Source: Paenibacillus_E allorhizoplanae (GTDB lineage Bacteria; Bacillota; Bacilli; Paenibacillales; NBRC-103111). From it: DNA of 64,000 nt. The position numbers were made by a program, and so were the translations under genes. Below, piece by piece: positions 18,356-27,538 of the stretch (position 1 is its first letter; every line of letters starts with the position of its first letter). Where the stretch lies: NCBI RefSeq assembly GCF_927798215.1, contig NZ_CAKMMW010000019.1, forward strand, positions 1-64,000. Direction: 5' to 3'. A model generated the notes under the pieces. It saw nothing but the letters and a program-made list of their open reading frames with translations, was not told the DNA's origin and ran no database searches.

Positions 18356-20068
18356 ATGAAGCAAGGGAGAAAATACGGGGCGGTTTCAATAGGCTCCATG
18401 ATGTTATTATCAGTTGTCGCAAGTGCATGCAGCAATTCGACGGATCAACCAGAGGCATCCAAATCCGCAACAGCAGCGGCATCGGCTAGTCCGGTGGCTG
18501 CTCAAACGGCGGCAGTGAAAGTAGACCCGTTGGCGAAATATGATCCGCCAATTGAAGTGACGACGGTGAGATCGGTGGACGCAACTTTCAAATATGCAGC
18601 TGGCGATTCGATCGACAGCAATATCTGGACCAAAATTTTCGAACAAGACTACGGGATTAAAGTGAAAAATTCGTGGTCGGTTGATTCAACGCAGTACCAT
18701 CAGAAGCTGAATGTGTCTATCGCATCGGGCGATATTCCAGATTTCCTTGAGGTGAATAAAGAGGAAATGAAGCGTTTGGCGGATGCGGGTCAGTTAGAGG
18801 ACTTAACGAAAGTATGGGCACAATACAGCTCGCCGTATTTGAAAGATATGTTGAACCAAGATGGTGGAATCGGGATTAAGGCAGCTACAATTGACGGCAA
18901 AATGCTTGGCATTCCTCACACGTTCAGTAACGGCGGTATCAGTACAGCTGAAATGATCTACGTACGAACGGATTGGTTGCAGAAGCTGAATTTGCCTGAG
19001 CCCAAAACGATGGATGATGTGATTAAAATAGCAACTGCATTTGCCAAACAAGATCCAGACGGAAATGGGAAAGATGATACGATCGGGCTTGCGGTAAATA
19101 AAGATTTCTGGGATTATGGACACGGTTCATTGCGTGGCTTCTTTAACGGCTATCATGGTTATACCGATATTTTCATTAAGAATCCATCAGGTAAATTGGT
19201 ATATGGTTTTGTTCAAAAAGAACTAAAAGCGCCTTTAAAGAAGCTCCAAGAGCTCTATAAGGATGGCGTGCTTGATAAGGAATTTGGCGTTAAACCGCCA
19301 GCTAAAATCCAAGAAGATGTAGCAGCGGGACGTGTCGGGCTTGCCTACGGACTAGTGTCAGATGGCGGCTATATCCAGAAGGAGAATCACACGAAGGATC
19401 CGAAAGCGCAATGGAAAGTGTTCCCAATTGTTTCTGCGGATAGTCAGCCAGCTGTACCACAGCTTTACGACACAGCTGGTACATTTTATGTGGTGAAAAA
19501 AGGATCGAAGCATCCGGAAGCGGCTATTAAGTTAGCGAATATCTATATCAATCGTTTTTACGAAAAATCGTATGCACCGGATCCTAACCCATTCATTACC
19601 GATTCGAAAACGGGGATTATGGCAGCGAAATATGCGCCAGTTACGATGGATTCGCTGAATACGAATTTAGATGCCTATCACCAGGTGCAAGAATCTTTAA
19701 AGACCGGTGATGGCAGTAAACTTGGATTCCCAGCCAGTGTTCATTTTGATCGCATGACGAAGTTTAAAGCTGGTGATGACACCATGTGGTTTAGCAATAT
19801 CGTGATGGGCGATGGCGGTAGTTATAGTGTTATTGATCAATATAACAAAGCGAAGATCGGACAATATAATTTGTTCCTAGCTCCAGCAACGCCGACGATG
19901 TCCGAGAAGCTGCCGACGTTGAAGAAGAAAGTGGCTGAAACGTTCACCAAGATCATCATGGGTGATTCATCCGTCGATGAGTTCGACAAGTTCGCTGAAG
20001 AGTTCCAAAAGCTTGGCGGCGATAAAATCGAGCAAGAAGTAAACGATTGGTACGCGAAGAACAAATAG
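18356..20068 (+). CDS. Extracellular sugar-binding lipoprotein, LplA-like
   Basis: A 570-residue substrate-binding lipoprotein of a CUT1-type carbohydrate ABC transporter. The N-terminus has a charged start (KQGRKYG), a hydrophobic core and an atypical lipobox ending ASAC, then a low-complexity Ala/Ser linker typical of membrane-tethered binding proteins. The length and segments such as DIPDFLEVNKEEMKRLADAG and EKLPTLKKKVAETF resemble the long LplA/YtcQ-type proteins that work with LplB/LplC permeases. ATG 18356 has GGGGG 8 nt upstream; earlier GTG/ATG codons are too close to it. It is followed by its own terminator, then by the kinase, regulator and permease genes of the same system. The sugar is unknown. 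Confidence 0.88.
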   Translation: MKQGRKYGAVSIGSMMLLSVVASACSNSTDQPEASKSATAAASASPVAAQTAAVKVDPLAKYDPPIEVTTVRSVDATFKYAAGDSIDSNIWTKIFEQDYGIKVKNSWSVDSTQYHQKLNVSIASGDIPDFLEVNKEEMKRLADAGQLEDLTKVWAQYSSPYLKDMLNQDGGIGIKAATIDGKMLGIPHTFSNGGISTAEMIYVRTDWLQKLNLPEPKTMDDVIKIATAFAKQDPDGNGKDDTIGLAVNKDFWDYGHGSLRGFFNGYHGYTDIFIKNPSGKLVYGFVQKELKAPLKKLQELYKDGVLDKEFGVKPPAKIQEDVAAGRVGLAYGLVSDGGYIQKENHTKDPKAQWKVFPIVSADSQPAVPQLYDTAGTFYVVKKGSKHPEAAIKLANIYINRFYEKSYAPDPNPFITDSKTGIMAAKYAPVTMDSLNTNLDAYHQVQESLKTGDGSKLGFPASVHFDRMTKFKAGDDTMWFSNIVMGDGGSYSVIDQYNKAKIGQYNLFLAPATPTMSEKLPTLKKKVAETFTKIIMGDSSVDEFDKFAEEFQKLGGDKIEQEVNDWYAKNK

Positions 20069-20083
20069 GTTGATGACGAGCTG

Positions 20084-20119
20084 CCCCGTAAGTAGAGGAA
20101 TCTACTGGCGGGGTATTTT
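20084..20119 (+). terminator. Terminator-like hairpin after binding-protein gene
   Basis: CCCCG pairs with CGGGG and, inside it, GTAGA with TCTAC around GGAA; TATTTT follows. It probably limits read-through from the highly expressed lipoprotein gene into the kinase gene. Confidence 0.6.
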
Positions 20120-20242
20120 GCCCTAGGATGGGACAATTTTATCATGCTTGCTTTTTATTATCTTATGGCGTCACTCATATATCCAATCTGCTCAATCTTT
20201 TGTATAGTGAGAAAAAGGGCGTTTGGGTGGGGAGATATGCGG

Positions 20243-22015
20243 ATGGCAGGGAGACAGCGACGGTTCTCGATACTTGGCAAATTAATAGTGACTTTTCTCA
20301 TCGTGCTCTCACCTATGTATGTGATCGGGACACAGATTAATGAATGGGGTGCGGGGCTTGTCCGCAAGGAAATTTCCAAATCACTCGAGTCCCAAATTCA
20401 GTTCTATCGCTCATCACTTGAGAATGAAATCGACAGAATGGGACGTATTCAACGGCAATTCATGAATGACGAAGACTTGGAAGCGCTCAGTGTGACGGCC
20501 GATAGTTTAACGGAATATCAGAAGCTTGTTATTTTGAAAAGGTTTCAGCAACGCCTCGTCCTATTAAAGGAATCGAGTATGTATATCGAGCGGGCAAGTG
20601 TGTATATTCCGCCTATTAATAAAATTATTTCATCTACGGAGTTAGCCGACAGCTTACCTCGAGAGCGTCTGGATCGATTAAAACAGGATTCGTTCTCGCA
20701 TAAAGGATTATTTTATCGCGACAGCGATCATCTTTACTTACGTGAATATTATCCCAACAACCAGTTGGTGGAAGGGCGCGACCCAATGTTCGTCCTGGAA
20801 CTGGAGCTTTCCATGCCCGCCATGCAATCGTATTTAGCGCAGATTTCTAATTATGACCAGGGCGGCGCAGCGATCGTGAAAGCAGATTGGGATATCGTCC
20901 ATACGCAAAATAAAGAGGCCTACGCCCTTATTCGTCAGACCGTTCGGGGGCAATTGTCCGCGTTGCAGGACAATTCTTTACAGATCGTTCAAGCAGCCAA
21001 TGAGCTTATCAAAATCGGGAATCAGCGTCTTCTCACAGTTTCCAGCTATTCACCGGCACTAGATCTGATTTTGGTTGCTTTTGTTCCGGAAAAGGCTGTG
21101 ATGGGGCCGCTGGATCATTATCAGGTTTATTTATATCTCATCTCCTTATGTGCACTTATTGTCATTATTTTGTTCTCTATCTATGTGTATCGCATCATTC
21201 ATCGCCCGCTCAGCAGGCTTGTCCGAGCCTTCCGCAAGGTGGAATCCGGTGATCTGCAAGTCGAGCTAACCTATAAAAGCAGTGATGAATTTCATTATTT
21301 GTATGCCCAATTCAATAACATGGTCGCTCATTTGAAAAAACTGATTTTCGAAATTTACGAGCAGAAAATTCGTACGCAGCAATCCGAACTGAAACAGCTG
21401 CAATCGCAGATCAATCCGCACTTTTTATATAACAGCTTCTACTTATTGTATCGCATGACGAAAGCGCAAGATTTCGAGAACTCGACCCGATTCACCAAAT
21501 ATCTCGGCGATTATTTTCAGTACATGACCCGAAATGGCAGTGAGGAAGTCCCGTTGGAGCGGGAGTTGAGCCATGTTCGTGCTTTTGCTGAAATTCAAAC
21601 TATCCGGTATATGAACCGGATTTCGTTTGAAATGGAGCCTTTGCCAGAGGAATGTAAGCAAATGCTTGTTCCACGGTTGATTTTACAGCCAATCGTGGAG
21701 AATGCGTATCATCATGGATTTGATCAGGACCATCATGAGCGTCATCTGCGGATATCGACCAGATGCAAGGAGGACGATGACGGAGAGAGGTTTGTTATCA
21801 TCCAAGTTGAGGACAATGGCAAAGGGATGACCGGCGAGGAACTGCGAAATTTTCAGGCCAAAACGCAAGAAGGGCAAGCGACGGAGGAAGTAACGGGGAT
21901 GTTGAATGTGCATCGACGCTTACAATTACGGTTTGGTGAGAAGGCCGGTGTACGGATTCTCCAACGAGAGGAAGGCGGTTTGATCGTTTCAGTCGTCATT
22001 CCATTCGTCGAATAA
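20243..22015 (+). CDS. Sensor histidine kinase, YesM type
   Basis: A 590-residue membrane kinase. Two transmembrane segments (about 8-28 and 295-318) flank a ~265-residue extracellular sensor region. A HAMP domain follows, then a His_kinase domain with QSQINPHFLYNSFYLL (phospho-acceptor His393) and an HATPase domain with VENAYHHGFD (N box) and VEDNGKGM (G box). This is the YesM/LytS-like class that pairs with YesN-type AraC response regulators, here the gene 33 bp downstream. I chose ATG 20243 because GGGGAG lies 8 nt before it and the predicted protein then begins directly before the first membrane helix; the open frame extends 99 bases further upstream without a better start. It most likely senses the sugar bound by the neighbouring lipoprotein. 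Confidence 0.9.
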   Translation: MAGRQRRFSILGKLIVTFLIVLSPMYVIGTQINEWGAGLVRKEISKSLESQIQFYRSSLENEIDRMGRIQRQFMNDEDLEALSVTADSLTEYQKLVILKRFQQRLVLLKESSMYIERASVYIPPINKIISSTELADSLPRERLDRLKQDSFSHKGLFYRDSDHLYLREYYPNNQLVEGRDPMFVLELELSMPAMQSYLAQISNYDQGGAAIVKADWDIVHTQNKEAYALIRQTVRGQLSALQDNSLQIVQAANELIKIGNQRLLTVSSYSPALDLILVAFVPEKAVMGPLDHYQVYLYLISLCALIVIILFSIYVYRIIHRPLSRLVRAFRKVESGDLQVELTYKSSDEFHYLYAQFNNMVAHLKKLIFEIYEQKIRTQQSELKQLQSQINPHFLYNSFYLLYRMTKAQDFENSTRFTKYLGDYFQYMTRNGSEEVPLERELSHVRAFAEIQTIRYMNRISFEMEPLPEECKQMLVPRLILQPIVENAYHHGFDQDHHERHLRISTRCKEDDDGERFVIIQVEDNGKGMTGEELRNFQAKTQEGQATEEVTGMLNVHRRLQLRFGEKAGVRILQREEGGLIVSVVIPFVE

Positions 22016-22048
22016 GGGATTCAATTTGCAAAAGGAGGACGTGATGTC

Positions 22049-23716
22049 ATGCTGACAATGATGATCGTGGATGATGAGCCGCTGGCCGTTCACTATTTGA
22101 CAGAAACTTTGCTTGAGCTGGAAGACATGGATTTCGAGATGTTGAAAGCTCACTCCGGCAAGGAAGCGATAGAGAAGATGGAAGCGGGGAAAGTGGACAT
22201 TCTGCTCACGGATATTCGGATGCCGGGGATGAGTGGGATGGAGCTTGCCGATTATACCCGTAAAAGATGGCCGCGCTGCCGCATCATTTTCTTGACGGGC
22301 TTTGATGATTTTGCCTATGCCCAGACAGCAATTCGTAATGGAGGCATTGATTTCGTCCTCAAAACAGAGGGTGATGAGGCTATCGTTACAGCGGTGCAGA
22401 AGGCGACGCAGGATATCGCGCTTGAAATCAACCGTGAAGAGATTCTGAAGCGCTCCAGAGAGCAGCTGCACGCCGCATTGCCAACGATTCGCCGCGATTA
22501 CCTGCGGCAGCTCGTGCAAGGCGAGTCCGAATCGCTCGCCGTCAGGGCTCGCAGGTTCGAGGAGCTGGGTATCGACCTGCACGCAGGGAGTCCTGTGCTC
22601 CTCGTCATCGGACGATTGGATGAATGGGGGTCCTTCGCCGCGCCATCGGATCAATCGCTTCTGTTCTATTCCGTACATAATATAGCGGAAGAATATTTGA
22701 ACGGCTCACTAAACATGATAGCGCTTCCGTATGATCGCAATCGGTTTATTTGGCTCGTTCAACCAACCGAGCCTACCGATGACGGGCAAGAAGAACAAGC
22801 GATTCGTACGCTTTCTGGCAGCGTAGAGCTTGTTCAGGCAGCCTGTCGGCGGCATCTGAAGGTGCCGGTTTCCTTCCTGCTGGCCTCTAGCTTCTGCACA
22901 TGGGAAGCGATGATGCAGCGGATTGAGGCCATGAAGCTGCAGTTGGCCTATGGCATCGGGAAAGGCCATGAGATGCTGCTAACCGAGCAGCGCAGGGAAG
23001 ACAAAGAAGAACTGCGCTCTAGTAAGCAATTCTATGAAGAGCAGGATTTGCGTATTCATCTGCACAAAATGGATCTGTTGGAGACCTATTTGGATAACGG
23101 TGAAAAAGAAGGGTGTGAGCACCTATTTGGTGAGGTCGTTAAGGCGATCAAATTGTTATCGCACAACGATGCGGGTGAGGCGCTCGCCTATGAGGCGTTC
23201 TCGCAACTTGCTGCGTTTCTTTTAACGTATATCAATAAGCGTCATTTGATCGCGCAGCTTGGTGAATCGTTCCGGATCGAAGAGATTCTGAATCCTTTTC
23301 AGCATAATAGTACGGTAGGAGCCGTTCAATTTCTGGCGGGTATCGCGTTGTCGCTGGCGGACTATAACGGGCTGAAAAAGGCCGAGAGAACTACGGATAT
23401 GATCGGTCAGATTCATCATTATGTGCATGCATTTCTACAAGAGGAGCTATCGTTAACGCGCCTAGCAGAGTTGGTGTATTTGAGTCCACCATACCTTTCT
23501 CGGATGTATAAACAAACAACAGGTCAAGGTCTGCTTGATTATATTACGGATGTGCGTATTCAGCGGGCAAAGACCCTATTAATGACGACGGAGCACAAAA
23601 TCCATGAGATCGCAGCGATGGTCGGTTTGGAGTCTGCACCTTATTTCACAAGACTATTTAAGAAGATTACGGGTCTTACACCACAGGTGTATCGCGACTC
23701 TCGATTAACTGGTTAA
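22049..23716 (+). CDS. Response regulator with AraC DNA-binding domain, YesN type
   Basis: A 555-residue regulator. The receiver domain (1-120) shows the acidic pocket VDDEP (residues 7-11), phospho-acceptor Asp55 in LLTDIRMPGMSG and the conserved Lys of FVLKTEG. A long middle region (about 130-430) links to a C-terminal AraC domain (about 450-555: LTRLAELVYLSPPYLSRMYKQ and IHEIAAMVGLESAPYFTRLFK). AAAGGAGG lies 10 nt before the ATG. It is the partner of the YesM kinase just upstream and the best candidate for binding the shared box found both before the lipoprotein gene and before the permease genes, so it would activate both halves of the transporter. Confidence 0.9.
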   Translation: MLTMMIVDDEPLAVHYLTETLLELEDMDFEMLKAHSGKEAIEKMEAGKVDILLTDIRMPGMSGMELADYTRKRWPRCRIIFLTGFDDFAYAQTAIRNGGIDFVLKTEGDEAIVTAVQKATQDIALEINREEILKRSREQLHAALPTIRRDYLRQLVQGESESLAVRARRFEELGIDLHAGSPVLLVIGRLDEWGSFAAPSDQSLLFYSVHNIAEEYLNGSLNMIALPYDRNRFIWLVQPTEPTDDGQEEQAIRTLSGSVELVQAACRRHLKVPVSFLLASSFCTWEAMMQRIEAMKLQLAYGIGKGHEMLLTEQRREDKEELRSSKQFYEEQDLRIHLHKMDLLETYLDNGEKEGCEHLFGEVVKAIKLLSHNDAGEALAYEAFSQLAAFLLTYINKRHLIAQLGESFRIEEILNPFQHNSTVGAVQFLAGIALSLADYNGLKKAERTTDMIGQIHHYVHAFLQEELSLTRLAELVYLSPPYLSRMYKQTTGQGLLDYITDVRIQRAKTLLMTTEHKIHEIAAMVGLESAPYFTRLFKKITGLTPQVYRDSRLTG

Positions 23717-23720
23717 TATA

Positions 23721-23775
23721 AGGCAAGAGCCGCAATAATGTCCCGTATCGGTGGCATGTTCGTTAATTTTATAAT
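23721..23775 (+). promoter_or_regulatory. Activator-type promoter of permease genes, box 2
   Basis: GCAATAATGTCCCGTATCG (23732-23750) ends 19 nt before a TATAAT at 23770-23775, the same geometry as at 18265-18308. No usual -35 is present. It lies 15 bp or more after the response regulator stop and gives the permease genes a separate, co-regulated promoter. Confidence 0.6.
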
Positions 23776-23840
23776 AAAGACATGGAAGAGGTTGGCGATA
23801 ATCCAGCTTCTTTTTTTTCATCCGGTAAGGGGGAGAACAT

Positions 23841-24740
23841 GTGAACAGAATGAAATGGAAAGCGCAAATGCCCCTGCATTTGATGCTCATTCCCGGATTG
23901 ATTGCCATCCTTATTTTTCAGTATTATCCGATGGCCGGCATTGTCATTGCGTTCCAGAAATACATGCCAACACAGGGGCTTTTTCATTCCAAATGGATCG
24001 GGCTGGATAACTTTCGATATGTGATGGAGTTGCCAGATTTCTATCGCGTGCTTTGGAATACGATCTATATTGCACTCATGAAAATTATTGTAGGTCTGAT
24101 CGTGCCGATTGTCATTGCTATTCTATTGAATGAAGTTCGAAAGAATGCGGTGAAACGTATTGTTCAGACGCTGGTTTATCTGCCGCATTTCCTTTCGTGG
24201 GTCATTCTAAGCGGGATCCTATTGGATGTCCTCTCGCCAAAGGAAGGGATCGTTAATAGCGGGCTTCGTGCCTTGGGGATGCAGTCGATTTTCTTCTTGG
24301 GAGACAATCATTGGTTTCCGATCACCTTGGTACTGACGAATGAGTGGAAGGAATTCGGTTTTAGCACGATTGTGTATTTGGCAGCGATCCTTGGGATTAA
24401 CCCAGCGCTGTATGAGGCGGCGACGATGGATGGTGCGAATCGGTGGAAGCAAACCCTACACATTACCTTGCCTGGGATGGCTCCAATCATCGTCCTGCTG
24501 GCGACACTTAGTATCGGAAATGTGCTGAACGCCGGGTTCGAGCAGGTATTTAATTTGTACAGCCCTATCGTATATGAAAGTGGAGATATCATCGACACCT
24601 TCGTGTATCGGATTGGGATGATCGATGCGCAATACGGGGTGGCAACCGCTGTCGGACTCTTTAAGTCACTCGTTTCACTTATTCTTATTGCACTCTCGTA
24701 TACGATGGCGTATCGGTTTGCCAACTACCGCATTTTCTGA
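23841..24740 (+). CDS. Sugar ABC transporter permease, LplB-like
   Basis: A 299-residue inner-membrane permease with six predicted transmembrane helices and the binding-protein-dependent permease loop YEAATMDGANRWKQTLHITLPGMAP (the EAA motif that contacts the ATPase). It resembles LplB/YtcP-type CUT1 permeases. The GTG start follows AGGGGGAG by 5 nt. It pairs with the permease 20 bp downstream and, by location and promoter sharing, with the lipoprotein at 18356. No ATP-binding subunit is encoded in the cluster, as usual for systems served by a shared MsmX-like ATPase. Confidence 0.9.
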   Translation: MNRMKWKAQMPLHLMLIPGLIAILIFQYYPMAGIVIAFQKYMPTQGLFHSKWIGLDNFRYVMELPDFYRVLWNTIYIALMKIIVGLIVPIVIAILLNEVRKNAVKRIVQTLVYLPHFLSWVILSGILLDVLSPKEGIVNSGLRALGMQSIFFLGDNHWFPITLVLTNEWKEFGFSTIVYLAAILGINPALYEAATMDGANRWKQTLHITLPGMAPIIVLLATLSIGNVLNAGFEQVFNLYSPIVYESGDIIDTFVYRIGMIDAQYGVATAVGLFKSLVSLILIALSYTMAYRFANYRIF

Positions 24741-24760
24741 GGGGAAGGAGGAAATACAGC

Positions 24761-25645
24761 ATGATCAAGACGTCGTCTTGGGCATATCGAGGGTTCACAA
24801 TTGCGAATTATGTGTTTCTTATTAGTTTGTCAGTTCTTTGTATACTGCCATTAATTCATTTGCTGGCGATGTCGCTCAGCTCCAATAATGCAGTTGCTAC
24901 AGGCTCAGTCACCTTTTGGCCCATCGAGTTCACTTGGAAATCGTATGAATTCATCTTGGAAAAACCAGCGTTTATGACTTCTTTCATCATTTCGATCAAA
25001 AGAGTCGTGTTAGGCGTCATTGTGAATATGGTGCTGACCATTCTAGTCGCCTATCCGCTGTCCAAGGAAGCAGCGAGCTTCAAGGGCAGAACGGTGTACG
25101 TATGGATATTCGTGTTCACCATGCTATTCAGCGGAGGGATTATCCCACTCTATATGACAATGCGGTCGCTCGGGTTGTTAGATACGATTTGGGCCTTAAT
25201 ATTAACGCATGCCGTACCTGTGTATAATGTCGTTATTTTGTTGAACTTTTTCCGGGCATTGCCCAAAGAATTAGAAGAGGCAGCCCTCATGGATGGCGCT
25301 GGGCAGTGGCGAATCCTGTGGAACATATACTTGCCATTGTCAACGCCATCCTTGGCTACACTTACGCTATTCGCGACAGTTTCCCATTGGAATTCGTGGT
25401 TTGACGGCATTTTATTCATGAACTCGCCATCGCATTATCCACTTCAAAGCTATTTATACACGGTCGTTGTAGGTCTGGATACACTGATCAAAAGCAACAC
25501 GGATCTCGAGGTGCTGGCGCTTATATCGGATCGTACGGCACGTGCTGCACAAATCTTTCTAGGAGCGTTGCCGATTCTCGTCATCTACCCGTTTCTACAA
25601 CGGTATTTCACGAAGGGGATTATACTTGGCAGTGTGAAGGAATAG
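24761..25645 (+). CDS. Sugar ABC transporter permease, LplC-like
   Basis: A 294-residue CUT1 permease with six predicted membrane helices and the EAA loop LEEAALMDGAGQWRILWNIYLPLS near residue 185. GGAAGGAGGAAATACAGC precedes the ATG. The C-terminal FTKGIILGSVKE is the characteristic tail of LplC-type permeases. It forms the second half of the transmembrane channel with the gene just upstream. The next gene in the operon, which might have revealed the substrate, is decayed. Confidence 0.9.
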   Translation: MIKTSSWAYRGFTIANYVFLISLSVLCILPLIHLLAMSLSSNNAVATGSVTFWPIEFTWKSYEFILEKPAFMTSFIISIKRVVLGVIVNMVLTILVAYPLSKEAASFKGRTVYVWIFVFTMLFSGGIIPLYMTMRSLGLLDTIWALILTHAVPVYNVVILLNFFRALPKELEEAALMDGAGQWRILWNIYLPLSTPSLATLTLFATVSHWNSWFDGILFMNSPSHYPLQSYLYTVVVGLDTLIKSNTDLEVLALISDRTARAAQIFLGALPILVIYPFLQRYFTKGIILGSVKE

Positions 25646-25699
25646 CGAATATAGAGAGAGCTGGTAATTGAATAAATCGATTGTAAGGAGATAACAGAG

Positions 25700-26437
25700 A
25701 TGGCGGGTTGAGCTTAACGCTCCGGGATAACGCAGACTCGAGTACAATCTTTCATGCCGTAGCTGTACAAAATGGGGAAGAACGCGCCTTTGCTGTCACA
25801 CGATGCGATGCGGATTGGAACGGTGGAAGAACTGGTTGGTTACGTGGGTCTTTACCGTTTCAACCAGCTGGAGTAACGCATCTGCCAAGAGGAAGAATGG
25901 GTCGATTCTTCCGTATTATTACGATATATGCTGCAGCCATATGGCTATCATCTGTCACAAAAAAAGCAATCATCCGAGTCGCAATCAGCGCTTACATTTG
26001 TCTCACGTCATGAGAATGCATTCTGGTTCACTGGTTGTAAGCAGGATACGACAGTCCAACTGCAAGTCTGACTGCCAGAAGGTGTGCCGTTATTTCCAGG
26101 ACAATCGGTTCAGCTAGGGAGCGATAAGGGAGTGTACGCGATGGACCGTACCTTTCATGAGGAATGCCGTATCGTGGCTTCGCAAAAGCAGAAATCAATC
26201 GTCCTATGCCGCGAAAATCAGGCTTTCCCAACGTGGAAACGTCAATCTAGCCGTAATCTGACCGTTTGGCATTTGAAAGATGCCAATCTTACATTGTTTC
26301 CACCTGTTGAGGCAATTGCTGCTGGGATCGTAGAAGTCAGATTGAACGAGAAAGAGTATCTCGATCTTACGGATGCTTGCCAAGAGGATCGTATTTATCT
26401 AGAGGGAATTACAGGTCGAATAGATCTACTTTGGTAA
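25700..26437 (+). pseudogene. Decayed gene at the end of the transporter operon
   Basis: An ATG with a good ribosome binding site (AAGGAG, 9 nt) starts a frame that is broken at once. The reading frame can be followed across the whole stretch if frame changes are allowed near 25707 and near 25775-25790, and if two in-frame stops (TAA 25874, TGA 26069) are read through: LSLTLRDNADSSTIFHAVAV, then MGKNAPLLSHDAMRIGTVEEL, then RICQEEEWVDSSVLLRYML, then LPEGVPLFPGQSVQLGSDKG to the end. The last 117 residues (26084-26437) remain open. The product would be about 245 residues, possibly the C-terminal part of a larger carbohydrate-active protein, but I do not recognise the family. Four lesions argue against a sequencing error. 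Confidence 0.8.
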
Positions 26438-26460
26438 GTGTAAAAAGGGGGAGATGAGCG

Positions 26461-26544
26461 ATGGAGCTAAGGAGTCAGTATACGGACATTCCCTATATGC
26501 AAGGGCATTGGCGGCGTTGCTTTGAGCTAGAAAATGGCACATAG
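26461..26544 (+). pseudogene. Remnant of a gene start (27 codons)
   Basis: AGGGGGAG and a suitable spacer precede an ATG that opens a 27-codon frame beginning MELRSQYTDIPYMQGHWRR and ending at TAG 26542. The strong translation start 23 bp after the preceding pseudogene suggests the head of a further operon gene whose body has been lost; the four-unit repeat begins 16 bp later. It could also be an authentic small peptide, but nothing supports that. Confidence 0.45.
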
Positions 26545-26560
26545 TTAGGACTATATTTCC

Positions 26561-26752
26561 AAATAACTGGAAAATATCCATCTAATTTTGTCTGATTTAG
26601 CGTTCGAGAAGGATTAACTGGAAAATGTACAGCTAATTACACCAACTTCACTCGAAATCGTCAAATTGTTAATAATTAGCTGTAGGTTATCCATCTATTC
26701 CTCAAATTTGGCATAATAGTAGAAAATTAGCTGTAGTTTTTACAGGTAAGCA
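26561..26752. repeat. Four-unit palindromic intergenic repeat, copy B
   Basis: Units at 26561-26590, 26612-26640, 26674-26701 and 26725-26752; their CTG cores are at 26567, 26618, 26680 and 26731, giving spacings 51, 62 and 51 bp, identical to copy A. Unit 2 (TTAACTGG...CAGCTAATT) is close to the consensus. It fills the gap between the decayed operon end and the terminator of the lrgB gene, again between convergent genes. Confidence 0.87.
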
Positions 26753-26782
26753 GCTGCAACTCCGCCTGCCCCAAACAGAAAC

Positions 26783-26831
26783 CAAAGAAGCCCCCAACAT
26801 GAAGCAATCGCTTCGAGATGGGGACTTCTTT
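26783..26831 (-). terminator. Intrinsic terminator after lrgB
   Basis: On the minus strand, GAAGTCCCCAT pairs with ATGTTGGGGGCTTC imperfectly, with an inner stem CGAAGC-GATT-GCTTC, and is followed by a T-rich run. It stands 15 bp after the lrgB stop. Confidence 0.7.
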
Positions 26832-26845
26832 CTATGCGCTTCCCT

Positions 26846-27538
26846 CTAACTAAACCACCAGTACACCGGAATAAACAAAATCGACGTTATAATCCCAGCA
26901 GCGCCCATGGCGAAGCCGCTCATACTGCCTTCCTCCTCAGAATCCTTGAGGAGGCGCGCCGTGCCAATCCCATGCGCAGCGGTGCCAACGGCGATGCCGA
27001 TGGATAGCGAATCACGCCATCCGAGCCAAGTAAGCAGCTTCCGGCCGATCATGCTGCCGAATAGCCCGGTGAGCACTGTTAGCACGGCTGTTAGCTCTGG
27101 TAATCCGCCGAGATGGCGTGATATCTCTAGGGCGATCGGCGAGCTGACGGATTTGGGCAGCATGCTGAGCAGAATCTCGCGGCTTCCGCCGAGCAGTCCA
27201 ACCAGGGCAGCAGCGCTAACGATGCCGGTCAGCGATCCGATCGTAACGGCGATCAAGATGCCGGTGATATGCTTTTTAATCAGACCAGCATGTTTATACA
27301 GCGGGACACCTAGTGCTACGGTTGCTGGCCCAAGCAACAAGGTAATCAGATCAGCGCCAACTTTGTAGGCGGTATATGGGATTCGGAAGCTGATCAGGAT
27401 GCAGATGATCAAGCCTGAACATACAAAAAGCGGATGAAGCCACCGCCAACGCTTGTGAATATGCTGCGCAGCCGTATAGGCTACAACACTAAGCGCGATG
27501 CCAAACATCGGGTTCATTAACCAATCGGAGGTGTTCAT
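26846..27538 (-). CDS. lrgB: LrgB/CidB family membrane protein
   Basis: A 230-residue very hydrophobic protein with about seven predicted membrane helices and the family segments LLGPATVALGVPLYKHAGLIKK and GTAAHGIGTARLL. LrgB/CidB work with the small LrgA/CidA partner; in Bacillus subtilis the pair PftA/PftB (YsbA/YsbB) transports pyruvate, and in Staphylococcus Lrg/Cid affect autolysis. The start overlaps the lrgA stop by 4 bp (ATGA), so the two are translationally coupled. Both follow the YesMN-type genes on the same strand. Because the divergent operon produces pyruvate through N-acetylneuraminate lyase, a pyruvate-transport role fits well, though this is inference. Confidence 0.88.
   Translation of the reverse strand: MNTSDWLMNPMFGIALSVVAYTAAQHIHKRWRWLHPLFVCSGLIICILISFRIPYTAYKVGADLITLLLGPATVALGVPLYKHAGLIKKHITGILIAVTIGSLTGIVSAAALVGLLGGSREILLSMLPKSVSSPIALEISRHLGGLPELTAVLTVLTGLFGSMIGRKLLTWLGWRDSLSIGIAVGTAAHGIGTARLLKDSEEEGSMSGFAMGAAGIITSILFIPVYWWFS

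Noticed and set aside
21989..22678. 229-codon open frame antisense to the response regulator
   Set aside because: It is a mirror of a clearly coding gene (receiver domain on the plus strand) and has no family features.
26907..27368. 153-codon open frame antisense to lrgB
   Set aside because: The lrgB frame is well supported by hydrophobicity, family motifs and coupling to lrgA; the antisense frame is a shadow.
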